Position numbers and translations under genes: made by a program. DNA of 64,000 nt, from the NCBI GenBank assembly GCA_963989385.1, contig OZ022499.1:50891757-50955756 (forward strand), in the 5' to 3' direction. The notes below the pieces were generated by a model, which was given only the letters and a program-made list of their open reading frames with translations, searched no databases and was not told where the DNA came from. Positions 10,765-20,451 of this stretch are shown here, one piece after another (position 1 is the stretch's first letter; each line of letters starts with the position of its first letter). Origin of the DNA: Ctena decussata (lineage: Eukaryota > Mollusca > Bivalvia > Lucinida > Lucinidae).

Positions 10765-11660
10765 ACTTAGCAAGTAAGTTCGTGTCGCAATATAGATAGT
10801 GGTCCTTTTGATGGCAGAAAAAAACAGAGCAAATGGGAGAAAAAAAAAAAAATAAAGAAACTAAAGAAAAGAAAAGAAAAAAAAAGTTGAGCTAGAGAAA
10901 CAGGGGAAAAAATAGCTAGGTAAGACAGATAAAGGTACTGAGAACTCATAAAGTACAACTAATAATAAATATAAAAAATAATGATGATAATAACAATAAT
11001 AGGAAGCCAATCAACGATGAGGTTATACTTGGCTTGAAGGATGAGAGACCTAATACTTACATGAAAAACTACAACAATCAGATCACAGCAGAAGTTTTAC
11101 GAGTCTGAATATCGCTTACTACGTTAATAGAAAATAACTCAAGAAAGATTACTATGATTGTGTGGCGTGAATCTAGGTCTTACGACGGTATCGGTACCTT
11201 GCAGAAGAGAAAGAATTATCAGTTTTTCCAAGATACATCAGTAACAGTGTCATTTCAACTGCTGTGGTTTGACATCATGAATTGATTGGCTCAGTGTAAC
11301 AAAAAGTATCTAAAGACACTGTCGACCGTATCCCTAACACCAAACATAATAAATGCCCTCTGGACAACTATAGGACGATTCTCTTATATGCGTGCGTGCC
11401 GTAAGAAATAAACCATATTTACAAAAATCTTCCTGAATGCAGTATAAAGTCTTGAACTTGTAAGAACAATGCTTCGTTTTTAGCATCACTTGAGTTAGGC
11501 TTACCATGAAGCAACTGGTGAGTGTCAAGAGTATGTAGATTGTTTGGTAAGTATGTGCGTGGTCTTTTTGTAATAAATGGGACATGTAAAAAGAAATTGA
11601 TAGGCGCTTTCGAAGCCTTTACAGGTACAGGAAGGGCTTGGAACAATGTTTTTACGATAT
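10765..11660. other. No recognised feature
   Basis: AT-rich DNA with an A/G-rich low-complexity tract at about 10830-10890. The upper part may be 3' flank of the CR1/jockey-like LINE that lies beyond it, but I cannot place its end. Confidence 0.35.
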
Positions 11661-11725
11661 AAGTCTGAGTTTAAAGAGCTGCATCCCATTCGTAATCTGG
11701 CATGGAGTACTTGACCATTCTTGAA

Positions 11726-12004
11726 CCATTGATTGATTGATTTGTTGTTTTACGTCCACGGTAAACAGCTAAGGTCATGTCGGGACGGTCAGTTAACCTA
11801 ACCGGCACACTATTCCTGGGCAGGCTTAGACCTCTTAAGCGGTTAACCAGTACTAAGTGCACACACTTTCGCCAGTAACTGACAACTGCCCTTCTTGAAT
11901 CAGCGGAAGGAGAAACGAACGTATGTGGCCAGACCGGGTATCGAACCCAGGACCTCTGACTTATGAGTCAGATGCCCTACCGATTGCGCTTCGCGGCCCG
12001 GCGC
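11726..12004 (-). mobile_element. tRNA-derived SINE inside a LINE
   Basis: A second full copy of the SINE at 1762-2035, same strand. Minus-strand A box TAGCGCAATCGG is here changed to AAGCGCAATCGG; the B box is GGTTCGATACC; the anticodon-loop CAT is kept. The 9-bp duplication ATTCTTGAA flanks it (11717-11725, 12005-12013). It sits at the 3' end of the CR1/jockey-like LINE, whose frame resumes on the other side. Confidence 0.88.
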
Positions 12005-12013
12005 ATTCTTGAA

Positions 12014-12453
12014 TCAGCTTGGAAATACTTTGTACTCGTCTATCCTTATTTAGTCGGTACTTGAAAGATGCAACTGTTGGTGCGTTTTTCATGCTGTCAT
12101 TGAGGTCATTCCATGCTCTGACTGTAGAGGGAAAAATGAGTGAAAGAAGATGTTGCTGTTGGCACGAATATTGCGAATGTCGTTAGAGTTTCTAAGATTA
12201 TAAAATGTACTTTCTTGGATAAGGGGTGGAACGATATTTAGTAGATATTCAGGAGTAAGCCCATTTAGTATTTTATAAAAAAATACTAGTTTATATTTGT
12301 TCTGTCTTTTTTGAAGAGACTCCCACCCAAGGTCAGAAAGTAGTTTATCTAGGCTGCAAAGTTTTGTAGCCCCTTTAATTATTCTTGTGGCCTCGATATG
12401 GACTGCCTCTAATTGTTTTTGGCTTCGGTTGTGGAGTTATCCCAAACGGGATC
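12014..12453 (-). pseudogene. CR1/jockey-like LINE, C-terminal part of reverse transcriptase ORF
   Basis: The minus strand encodes, with several frameshifts, the segment after the reverse transcriptase core. I read DPVWDNSTTEAK, then IEATRIIKGATKL, SDLGWESLQKR, YKILNGLTPEYL and finally TVRAWNDLND. This order is characteristic of the RT C-terminus of CR1/jockey-type LINEs. The frame connects in sense with 14575-15150 once the RTE-like element between them is discounted. It is decayed: frame changes and an A-rich indel near 12280 are visible. Confidence 0.8.
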
Positions 12454-14568
12454 TATTCTATTCTATCCCATAACCTTACTAGGTCGTTGGGGCACCACAG
12501 ATGACTTCCAAACAATCCCTTTCCACCTTGTCCTGTCTTCAGCTGCCCTAGTTGAGCTGGCAAAATCCATTCCTGTCCACTCCTTGATATTGTCTTCCCA
12601 CCTCTTCTTCTGTCTACCTCTTCTTCTTTTTCCTTTCACTGTGCCCTGAAGAATTGTCTTTGCTAAACCAGAAGACATTGAGACGTGGCCAAACCACCTT
12701 AGTTTCCGTTTCTTGACCAGCGTCAGGAGTTCATCATATTCTCCAATGGCTGCTTGGATCTTCATGCGAACCTCCTCATTGGTTATATGGTCCTTGTACG
12801 AAATGTTCAGTAACCTTCGGTAGCAACTCATCTCAAAGGCCTGCGTTCTTTTCTGTAACTCTGCTGTCAAGGTCCACAATTCACAGGCATACAGAAATAT
12901 GGAAATGACAAGGGAGCGCATAAGTTTCACCTCTGATCCAAGAGATATGTTGTTATCTCTCCAAATTGGTTTCAGCTTGGTAAGAGCTGAAGTAGCTTGT
13001 GCAATCCTTGAGAGAACCTCCTGTTTTTAGCCCTCATCTGAGACAACTGCTCCAAGGTATTTGAAGCTGCTTACAGTACCCAGCTTCTGTTCCTTTACCT
13101 TGATCTCCCTCTGGATGCCATCTGCGCTGTTCGTCATCAGTTTGGTTCTCAGCACTGATCTCTATCTTATATCTTGTGCAGGTTTGGTCGAGACTTTCAA
13201 CTAGAGTTTCTAGTTCCTGCTCTTCCTCAGCTAGAGCATCTATGTCATCGGCAAACCGCAGATTGGTAATGTTTCTGCCGCCTGTGTTAACCTTTCCGTC
13301 ATGTTCTTCCAGAGCATCAGACATGATCCGTTCGAGAAAAATGTTGAAGGTGGTGGGTGACAGAAGACATTCTTGTCTTACTCCAATTGTTGTTCTGAAC
13401 CATTCTCCTGTGCTGCCATTTATCAGGACTGCACTCGTATAGCTGCTCAATGGTGCGAACTAGATTTGCACTGATATTGTACTTCCGCATGGTGGCCCAT
13501 AAGGCTGCATGCCATACCCTGTCAAAAGCTTTTTTGAAATCAATGAAGACATGGTACAGACTCTCCTGATGTTGGAGATACTTTTCACACAGGATTCTAA
13601 GGTTGAAGATCTGTTCTGTGGTGCTCCTTCCTGCTCGGAACCCAGCCTGTTCCTCGGCGATTATCTCTTCGGCTTGTGGTTTAAGCCTATTCAAGATGAC
13701 TTTCAGCATGACTTTGCTTGAATGACTGATGAGGCTGATGGTTCTGTAGTTCTGACAGAGCTTTAGGTTGCCTTTTTTAGGGAGCGTAATAATCAGCGAC
13801 TGAGTCCTTGGGGTAGGCCATTCTCCTGTTCTCCAGATCCTGTTACAGATATCTGTTAAAACATCAGTCATGGTCTCCCCGCCAGCTTGAACAAGTTCTG
13901 CTGGTATATTATCAACTCTGGCAGATTTCCCCTTCTTTAGTGCTGCTACTGCAATCTCAACTTCCTCACGAAGGATCGGTTGTTAATCTTCTTCTGGGGG
14001 CTGATTGCAGTCCAGAACCGCATTGTAACCGTAAGTCTCATGGTTGTATAGTTCTGAGCAATATTCTGTCCATCTGCTGAGAATCTCTTGTTCCTCTGTA
14101 AGGCATTTCCCAGACTTGTCCTGGATAGTTGTGGATCTACCCTGTTTCTCTGAAGTTAGATCCTTCACCAGCTGGTATGCTTTCTTGCTGTTGTTTTTGT
14201 TCAGGCAAGTTTCAGTTTCCCCGCACTGACTAGCTATCCAGTCCTCCTTCGCTTTTTTCACTGCCTTTTGAATCCTCTTGTTTGCTTCCCTATATTCTTC
14301 TGCTCCTCCTGCTTCATACCTCTTCTTCTTCAAATCTCTCCTCTCATCACAGAGGTCGAGAATATCTCTGGTGACCCAGGGCTTTTTCCTGCGACGTTCC
14401 TTCCCAATTATCTCACTGGCTGCCTCAGTCACTACTGTATTGTAGGTGGTAATCATGGTATCTATGTCCATGTCATCATCCCTTAGACCAATGAGACCAC
14501 CTATTGTTGCTTGAAAAGTGCATGCCACATCTGGGTCCCTTAGCTTCTCAAGATCAAACTTTAGTCTT
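12454..14568 (-). mobile_element. RTE-like LINE, 5'-truncated, inserted in another LINE
   Basis: A 2.1-kb non-LTR retrotransposon on the minus strand. Its 3' end is a short (TAGAA)n tail (12454-12468 on the plus strand as TATTCTATTCTAT). GGGATC is repeated at both edges (12448-12453 and 14569-14574), marking the target duplication. The endonuclease domain is missing, so the copy is 5'-truncated, as is usual for LINEs. It interrupts the CR1/jockey-like LINE whose halves lie at 12014-12453 and 14575-15150. Confidence 0.85.
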
Positions 14569-14576
14569 GGGATCAC
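12463..14576 (-). pseudogene. RTE-like reverse transcriptase ORF, broken
   Basis: Reading from 14576 downward: a lysine-rich linker between endonuclease and RT, including KPWVTRDILDLCDERRDLKK. An in-frame TAA at about 13980-13982 interrupts it just before ILREEVEIAVAALKKGKSA. The RT core follows with AGFRAGRSTTEQI, box A FIDFKKAFDRVWH, then, after a frameshift near 13,430, VRQECLLSP and catalytic FADD (NLRFADDIDALAEEE). A second frameshift near 13,140 follows. The C-terminal segment (12930-12463) has LVISIFLYACELWTL and RRRGRQKKRWEDNIKEWTG. The catalytic residues are still visible, but at least one nonsense and two frameshift changes make it inactive. Confidence 0.88.
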
Positions 14577-15150
14577 TGTATTCTAAGATAGGACGTACAA
14601 ATGCTGTATATATTTTTTCAAGTGGTTTTCTATTGAGTTTAAACTTGAGAGCTCTCAATACATTTAGTCTGGTCCATGCGGCAGCATAAATGTTTTCTAT
14701 ATGTTCCACCCAGTTGCCAGACTCAGAAAAGGTTAAACCGAGGTGTTTTTGAGATGACTGACGTATTTGTAACCAACACGTTGTTCATGTAAAGAGTTGG
14801 GTGGTCGACAGTTTTATTTTTTCTGGAGATTAGCATCGAATTTTTTTTTTTGAAGGATTAGAGTATACTTGCCAAGTTTTATGCCACTTAGTAATGTGTT
14901 TTAGATCATTGTTCAGCGTCACTGCTGCAGAATTGGGATTATCTACTATGATATACAGGCTTGTGTCGTCTGCGAAGAGTCTAACAAATGCATTTATTTC
15001 ATTAACAATGTCATTGATAGAGACAAGAAACATAAGCGGTCCAAGGACAAAACCTTGCGGAACACCGGCTTTTACAGAAGCCCAATCCGAAGCTTGGCAG
15101 TTGAGAATAACTCGTTGCTTTCGTTCTGTTAAATAGCTAGAAAACCTCCG
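14575..15150 (-). pseudogene. CR1/jockey-like LINE, RT core part
   Basis: Minus-strand reading gives SSYLTERKQRV, then GVPQGFVLGPLMFLVSINDI (boxes of the RT palm). Catalytic FADD lies in VRLFADDTSLYIIVDNP, followed by LNNDLKHITKWHKTWQV. A T-rich indel near 14845 disrupts the frame. After a decayed stretch it ends at 14575 with KPLEKIYTAFVRPILE, the natural upstream neighbour of the DPVWD frame at 12453. The element is truncated upstream of about 15150. Confidence 0.85.
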
Positions 15151-15159
15151 TCACTTTTA

Positions 15160-15608
15160 TCTTCCAAATCCTTACTTCAAGACATCTTACTTCAAACTTC
15201 ATGACTACCAACTTCTGATTTCTTATTTGCGATTCCGTCTTCCGACTTCTGAATTTCGACTCCCTACTTCTGGCTGCCGAATCCTGACTTCCTACTTCTT
15301 ACTTCAGGCGTATTATTATTATTATTTCTGACTTATTTCCGACCGTACTCATATTCAACTGCCCACGGGCTGAACGAAAATGAATAGAATTGAATGGTAT
15401 AACACCATCACACAGCACACAACCGGCACCCATGGACTCTTGAGACCAAAAGCCTAAATAGTTTCAACATTTTAGTCTCAGAAGTGCATAGATGTCGATT
15501 GTGTGCATCATGTTTCGTTTGTCTGAAAGAAAGAAAGAAAAAAATCTCGATTTGGCGATACAATGTTGATTTCTGGTATAGACAGAATATACAACCTCTT
15601 TTGATAAT
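15160..15608. other. No recognised feature; degenerate CTTC-rich tract
   Basis: Around 15165-15310 a loose tandem of ACTTCxxACTTC-like words is visible. Nothing else is recognised. Confidence 0.35.
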
Positions 15609-15665
15609 TGAGCCGCGACACGAGAAATCCGCAAAGTGGTTGTGCGCCCAGCGGACAGTCTCGGC
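15609..15665 (+). repeat. Terminal fragment of the GAGCCGCGACACGAG fold-back MITE
   Basis: GAGCCGCGACACGAGAAATC and the following GTGGTTGTGCGCCCAGC match the left end of the complete copy at 17981-18216. The rest is absent. Confidence 0.7.
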
Positions 15666-16165
15666 GATAGCCAAATATGATGGACAGTCTCTGCAAGAAG
15701 CGAAAATTGGCGGACTGTTTTATATGCTGTGAATAATACCGTTGCACAGTAGTTGGACTCAGCTGCTATTTTGAAATCGAGCATCGGTTTATGAAAATGA
15801 TCGATGATAGAGTAAACATCGATCAATGAAACTGTCAGAAGTGTATGTAGATGTAAAATAGGTTTTGTCCAAGAAGTTTTCCCTTCCTATGTTTTATCGC
15901 AATTCTATAAGAAGTCCATAGAAAATTCTTGAAGCGGTTTCTATGGACTTCTAAGTCGAAGTACAATAGCGGCTTGTGCGGTCCTTGCGAAATCAAAGCT
16001 TCAAAACTGTATTAAATACGCAGTATAATGCGAAAACTGGGCAGGATTCTTAAAAACCAGAGGACCATTTATATACATTTTGTAGTACTACATCCCCACG
16101 TGATAATACCAAGTCTCAAGGCAATCTGCCCTGTGGATCTAGGAGAGGAGATTTTATTAATTTTT
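15666..16165. other. No recognised feature
   Basis: AT-rich sequence. The paired words GTCCATAGAAA and TTTCTATGGAC near 15914-15950 form a small hairpin. No gene seen. Confidence 0.35.
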
Positions 16166-16167
16166 TA

Positions 16168-17240
16168 GCTCACTTGAGCCAGAGGCTCCGGGGGAGCTTA
16201 TAGTATCGAAAGGCTTCGTCGTCCATCGTCGTCGTCCGTCCGTCCACAATTTCAAACGACTCCTTCTCTGAAACCACTGGGCCAATTGTAACCAAATTTC
16301 ATATGTAGAAGGGGAACGAAAAATTGTTCAAACGGCCCAAGTCACATGACCAACATGGCCGCCACGCCCATATATGGAAAAAACCTTTAAAAATCTTCTT
16401 CTCCAGAACCAATGGGCCGATGGCCTTGACACTTTGTATGTAGCATCGGGTATGCAAGTACTACCAAGTTTGTTCAAATAATGACCTTTCGTTGACCTTG
16501 ACCTCTTTTATGGCAAGGCCAAATTTGCTTTCTGGGGCTTTAATATGGTAAAATGCTAGAACATAAGACTTCATGGAATGTATTGAATATTTTGGCCTAA
16601 AAATTAGTATACACATTCACCTTAATGAATGCATGAAGATTTATGAGCACAAGAGGTCAAGGTGATTCTTTGACCTTTGACCCAGAACTCTCATAGTTTG
16701 ACAATTTCAAACAATCTTCTCAAAAGCCACTGGGCCAATTGAAACCAACTTTGAAACAGAGCCTCCAGGAGTTAAGGAAACTAAGATTTGTTCAAACGGT
16801 AAAGGTCACATGACAAACATGGCCACTATGCTCATATATGGTAAACAGCTTTAAAACTCTTCTTCTCCAGAACCAATTGACCGATGGCTTGAAACTTGGT
16901 ATGTAGCTTTGGGTACTAGAGTACTATCAAGATTTTCAGATTCTGACCTTGGGTTGACCTTGACCTTTTTTACGGCAAGGTCAAATATGGGAAAATGCTA
17001 GAACATAAGATTTCATAGAGCTTTTGAAAAATTATGCCTAAACATTAGTATATACATTTATCTTAATGCGTAAATGAAGATTTGTGAGTACAAGAGGCCA
17101 AGGTCATTCTTTGTCTATTGACCCTGAACTCTCATATTTTGACAATCTCAAACAATCTCCTCAAAAGCCACTGGGCCAATTATACCCAAATTCTTTATAG
17201 AGCCTCCAGGGGTTGAGGGAAGAAAAAGGCACAGGGTCGA
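16168..17240 (+). repeat. Dispersed repeat with ~445-bp internal units
   Basis: It begins with a GAGCC...GGAGCT hairpin and a pyrimidine-rich TCGTCGTCCGTCCGTCC stretch. Units follow, anchored by CCACTGGGCCAATT at about 16277, 16726 and 17168. Each unit has CACATGACCAACATGGCCGC, TCTTCTCCAGAACCAAT and GACCTTGACC blocks. Related units occur at 25100-29040, and pieces at 32250-32460 and 50720-50945. I recall such repeats from bivalve genomes. No coding capacity. Confidence 0.75.
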
Positions 17241-17976
17241 TAAAGGGTGTTTTTGGCTTCATGTCCAAAACTAGTTTTACGCTAATAAATTATTGTATAG
17301 TCATTTGGGATTAGTATTACAGGCATTGTTTTGTTATCTAATGCACATTGCCATGGCAACGAGTTTGCAAGATCATGGACTATTTCTTTCGTTGTTAATA
17401 CGGTTTTCTACAGGTGTGATTACTTGAAACCCTCTTTTGATTTACTTGTAGTGATATCAGTTTCATATCACTGGATTAGGGTTAATCGACATAATAAAGT
17501 GACGAACTGTCATTGTCGCTCCTTAGTAACACGTGGAAATCCTTGGCAACGATCTGATAAATAGGATTAGGTTTTCTCCTTCTTTTTCTTTTATCCTTAT
17601 TTTTGTTCAGATTTGAAAAAAAAAAAAAAAAAAAAAAACCTACAAGTATTATACCGTCAGGGCTCAGCTCACACTAACAAATCCTTACTGATATTACAAA
17701 ATTTTATCGTTCTTTTTTTTTCGTTGTTTGTTAATAAAAATTACTGTGACGTCATGTAAGTGAGCAAGGTTGAATTCTGACGTCACGAGCGTCAAAAGAG
17801 TAAGACAATGCGTAAGGATGTTCTCGCAGAAACTTAGCGTGGCACGGATCTCGGATCGAACCTGTCTGACCAAATCTGACTGACAAACACCCATATCAGA
17901 GAGAAAATAACGCTAGCTGGTTCGGGCTTCCATGTAACAGGCATTGTCTTACTAGTTCGCGTGACAATCCTTATCC
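17241..17976. other. Mostly unassigned; two TGGCAAC motifs and poly-A
   Basis: ATTGCCATGGCAACGAG (17343-17359) and CCTTGGCAACGATC (17543-17556) resemble the X-box motifs of the 60-62 kb region. A 22-A run lies near 17617-17638. No gene signal. Confidence 0.4.
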
Positions 17977-17980
17977 AAAT

Positions 17981-18216
17981 GAGCTGCGACACGAGAAAAC
18001 CAACAATGTGGTTGTGCGCCCAGCGCAGACTCAGATCAGCCTGGGTATCCGCCAAGTCTGATCAGAGTCTTCGCTAAGCGCTTAAAGGGTAGCTAAGGGA
18101 CTAACCTATCTGCATGCGGACAGCAAAGACTCTGATCAGACTGGGCGGATGCCCAGGCTGATCTGAGTCTACGCTGGGCGCACAACCACATTGTTGGTTT
18201 TCTCGTGTCGCGGCTC
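17981..18216. mobile_element. Fold-back MITE, GAGCYGCGACACGAG ends, AAAT duplication
   Basis: The ~44-bp ends beginning GAGCTGCGACACGAGAAAAC are inverted almost perfectly. Inner arms with CAGACTCAGATCAGCCTGGG are inverted too. AAAT flanks both ends (17977-17980, 18217-18220). Related copies: 38111-38335 and 59350-59567 (left end lost), and fragments at 9210-9262 and 15609-15665. Non-coding. Confidence 0.85.
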
Positions 18217-18511
18217 AAATGACTTTTTTGATTATCTTTTTTCTTATTTGCTTTTGCTTTTACTTCTTAAAAGAAACACCAGATACTCATTCTTTATTTT
18301 GCATCCTTAAAGAAAACGAATACGACTTTCATCAGTTGCTCTCAGTTTATAAGGCTAGCGCACATCAAACTCAAATATAGATTAGTCATAAAACGCTCCA
18401 CTACGGGTGGTGTAATGTCCGTGAAAATGTATCATTAAGAAAAGGGAAAAGGATGAAAAGCATTATACTTTTTCTTGCAATGTCTGTATATTGGCTAAAA
18501 TGCATACAATA

Positions 18512-18542
18512 AAGCGCGCGCGCGCGTGTGTGTGAGTGTGGG

Positions 18543-18595
<53 letters not shown>

Positions 18596-18612
18596 GGGGG
18601 GAGGGGGGGGAA
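18512..18612. repeat. (CG)n(TG)n tract followed by a 51-G homopolymer
   Basis: GCGCGCGCGCGCG changes into TGTGTGTG, then into an unbroken 51-G run at 18544-18594 followed by interrupted G runs to 18610. Such DNA can form G-quadruplex or Z-DNA. The exact run length in an assembly is unreliable. Confidence 0.9.
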
Positions 18613-19107
18613 GAGGCGATTAACAAAATCATTTAAAAATGTGAGAAGTAATATGATAAAGATTAGAATAATATTTATTGTACCATCAGAATCATAATAA
18701 AACATTACACAACCAGTTTTTGCCTAAAACTTCAAAAGGTACGCTAGAATGCCTCGAAACTTTCGGCACTGGGGCATTCTACAGGTATTGGCTCTATTAA
18801 GTCCCATTACTCTCTCAGTGGTATAAATGCATGAAATATTTTAACGCGAGGTATCGCTAAAAATACTATTTCGTCATTGTAAATGACCGTGATTAACAAA
18901 CTTTAAACATGACAAAATGTGGTATTCCTCGATTTCCTTTCGTTGTCTGGACGGTGCTGTTAGAGGCTTGCCATTCAATGTCAAAATCGAGCAGTCCACT
19001 TGAAAAATCGGTAAAGTAGCATGCTTACGAGTTGTTACGCATACCTGGCAGATTAAAAATGCCCGGTAAACGCTATCAGTCATCGCAAATGATAAACATT
19101 TTCCACA
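18613..19107. other. No recognised feature
   Basis: AT-rich intergenic sequence with no convincing frame. Confidence 0.35.
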
Positions 19108-19252
19108 CAGGCACACTACGTCAAAACGACGTCGGAGGAACGTCGACGCAACATTATGACGCTTTATTGACGTGCATACAAGGTTGTTCCGATGTCATAA
19201 CGTTGCATCGACGTCGTCACAACGTTGTTTAGACTCTGTCTGTATGCTGGGT
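19108..19252. repeat. GACGTC-rich short element
   Basis: Multiple ACGTCG words in both orientations, flanked by CACACAGGCAC on the left and TGTATGCTGGG on the right. Similar in composition to 10658-10764. Confidence 0.35.
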
Positions 19253-20451
19253 TGAAAGATAAAGAAGAAAAGAATATTGTTGTGCGATCTCCGATCATTA
19301 CCCGTCTTTTGTAATGGTGAGCTTTGTTCTGCGCAAGCGCGCATACAAATCATTACCGCATTATACCTTTTTAGAAAATATACTCGTCGAAGGTAAGGAC
19401 AGAAATAAGCACCGCCCAGTCAACGAAAGGAAATCGAGGATGAGTATTATCCCACCAACCTAGTTTATATAGTTTATTAAAGTCTCATTTTGGTGTACAG
19501 CATCACAGTACATACATGTTTATATACAGACATATAAAAATACACCAAACCATTCTGTACAGAATTATAAGAGACTATGTACATCATGCATTACATATAG
19601 ATTTATCTATCACAGCGGATAAAGGCTCCACAGAGTTAAAAATAATAATAGTAATAATAAAAAAAAAAAAAATAATAATAAAACTTACGTGGCACTGCAT
19701 CCATGGTGCCAGAGTACCTCACTTTCTAAAAAAAACTACACACTGGAATCAATGGTTTCCCCCTTCTCAGCCACACGGCGCATGAATTTACCAAAAGCGG
19801 CACAGTCAGGTACAGAGAAACATGTGGCGGAAACCAATGTCCAAACAGCATGCCCCCCTGCACCGACTTTGTGCACCGTAATACATGCTCCGTGAGGATG
19901 AAAAGGGGAAACACTTTGGGGAAAAATCTACTATGAGGGAAAAAAAAAAAAAAAAAAAAAAATCAGACAGTTAAACGAATAAATATGAAGTAAACAGAAT
20001 TTCCGCCGTGTGCATCCAAGAGGGAAACGAGCATTACGCATTACAATAAATGAGGACATCCGCCACCCACACCAACGGACCAAGGGAAAGAACCCGCGAG
20101 TCACAAAGTACTTACTCACCAAGGAACTAGTACCAGAGCGTCACGTAGAGCTTCTCTGCGTACCACCCCCGCCTCTCGAGGAACAGTGTGCCCAGAGCAA
20201 GCGAAGGCCCGATGGTGTGGGAGATGGATGACAGGACAATGCCCGTTTACCTCTTTAACAGAATAACACGCATTTTACCTTCGCTTTACAAGTTCACAAG
20301 TTCACAACAGAGGGATGATGTAGTATTTAGGTCTTTGAATCAAACCTATAAAAGCAATCCAATAGGGCTTTAAAAATACTCTATTTATGAACGACGGGAA
20401 ATAAAACTAAATTAAATCGTTAAAAAAATGGTTATATACAAGCTTAAAACA
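19253..20451. other. LINE 3' flank and unassigned sequence
   Basis: The part next to 20451 is the 3' flank of the minus-strand LINE. It is not clear where the element ends. A plus-strand poly-A tract lies at about 19938-19962 and an (ATA)n/A tract at 19644-19680. No separate gene is seen. Confidence 0.35.

Noticed and set aside
18463..18705. Proline-rich protein frame
   Set aside because: The prolines come solely from the 51-G run read on the opposite strand.
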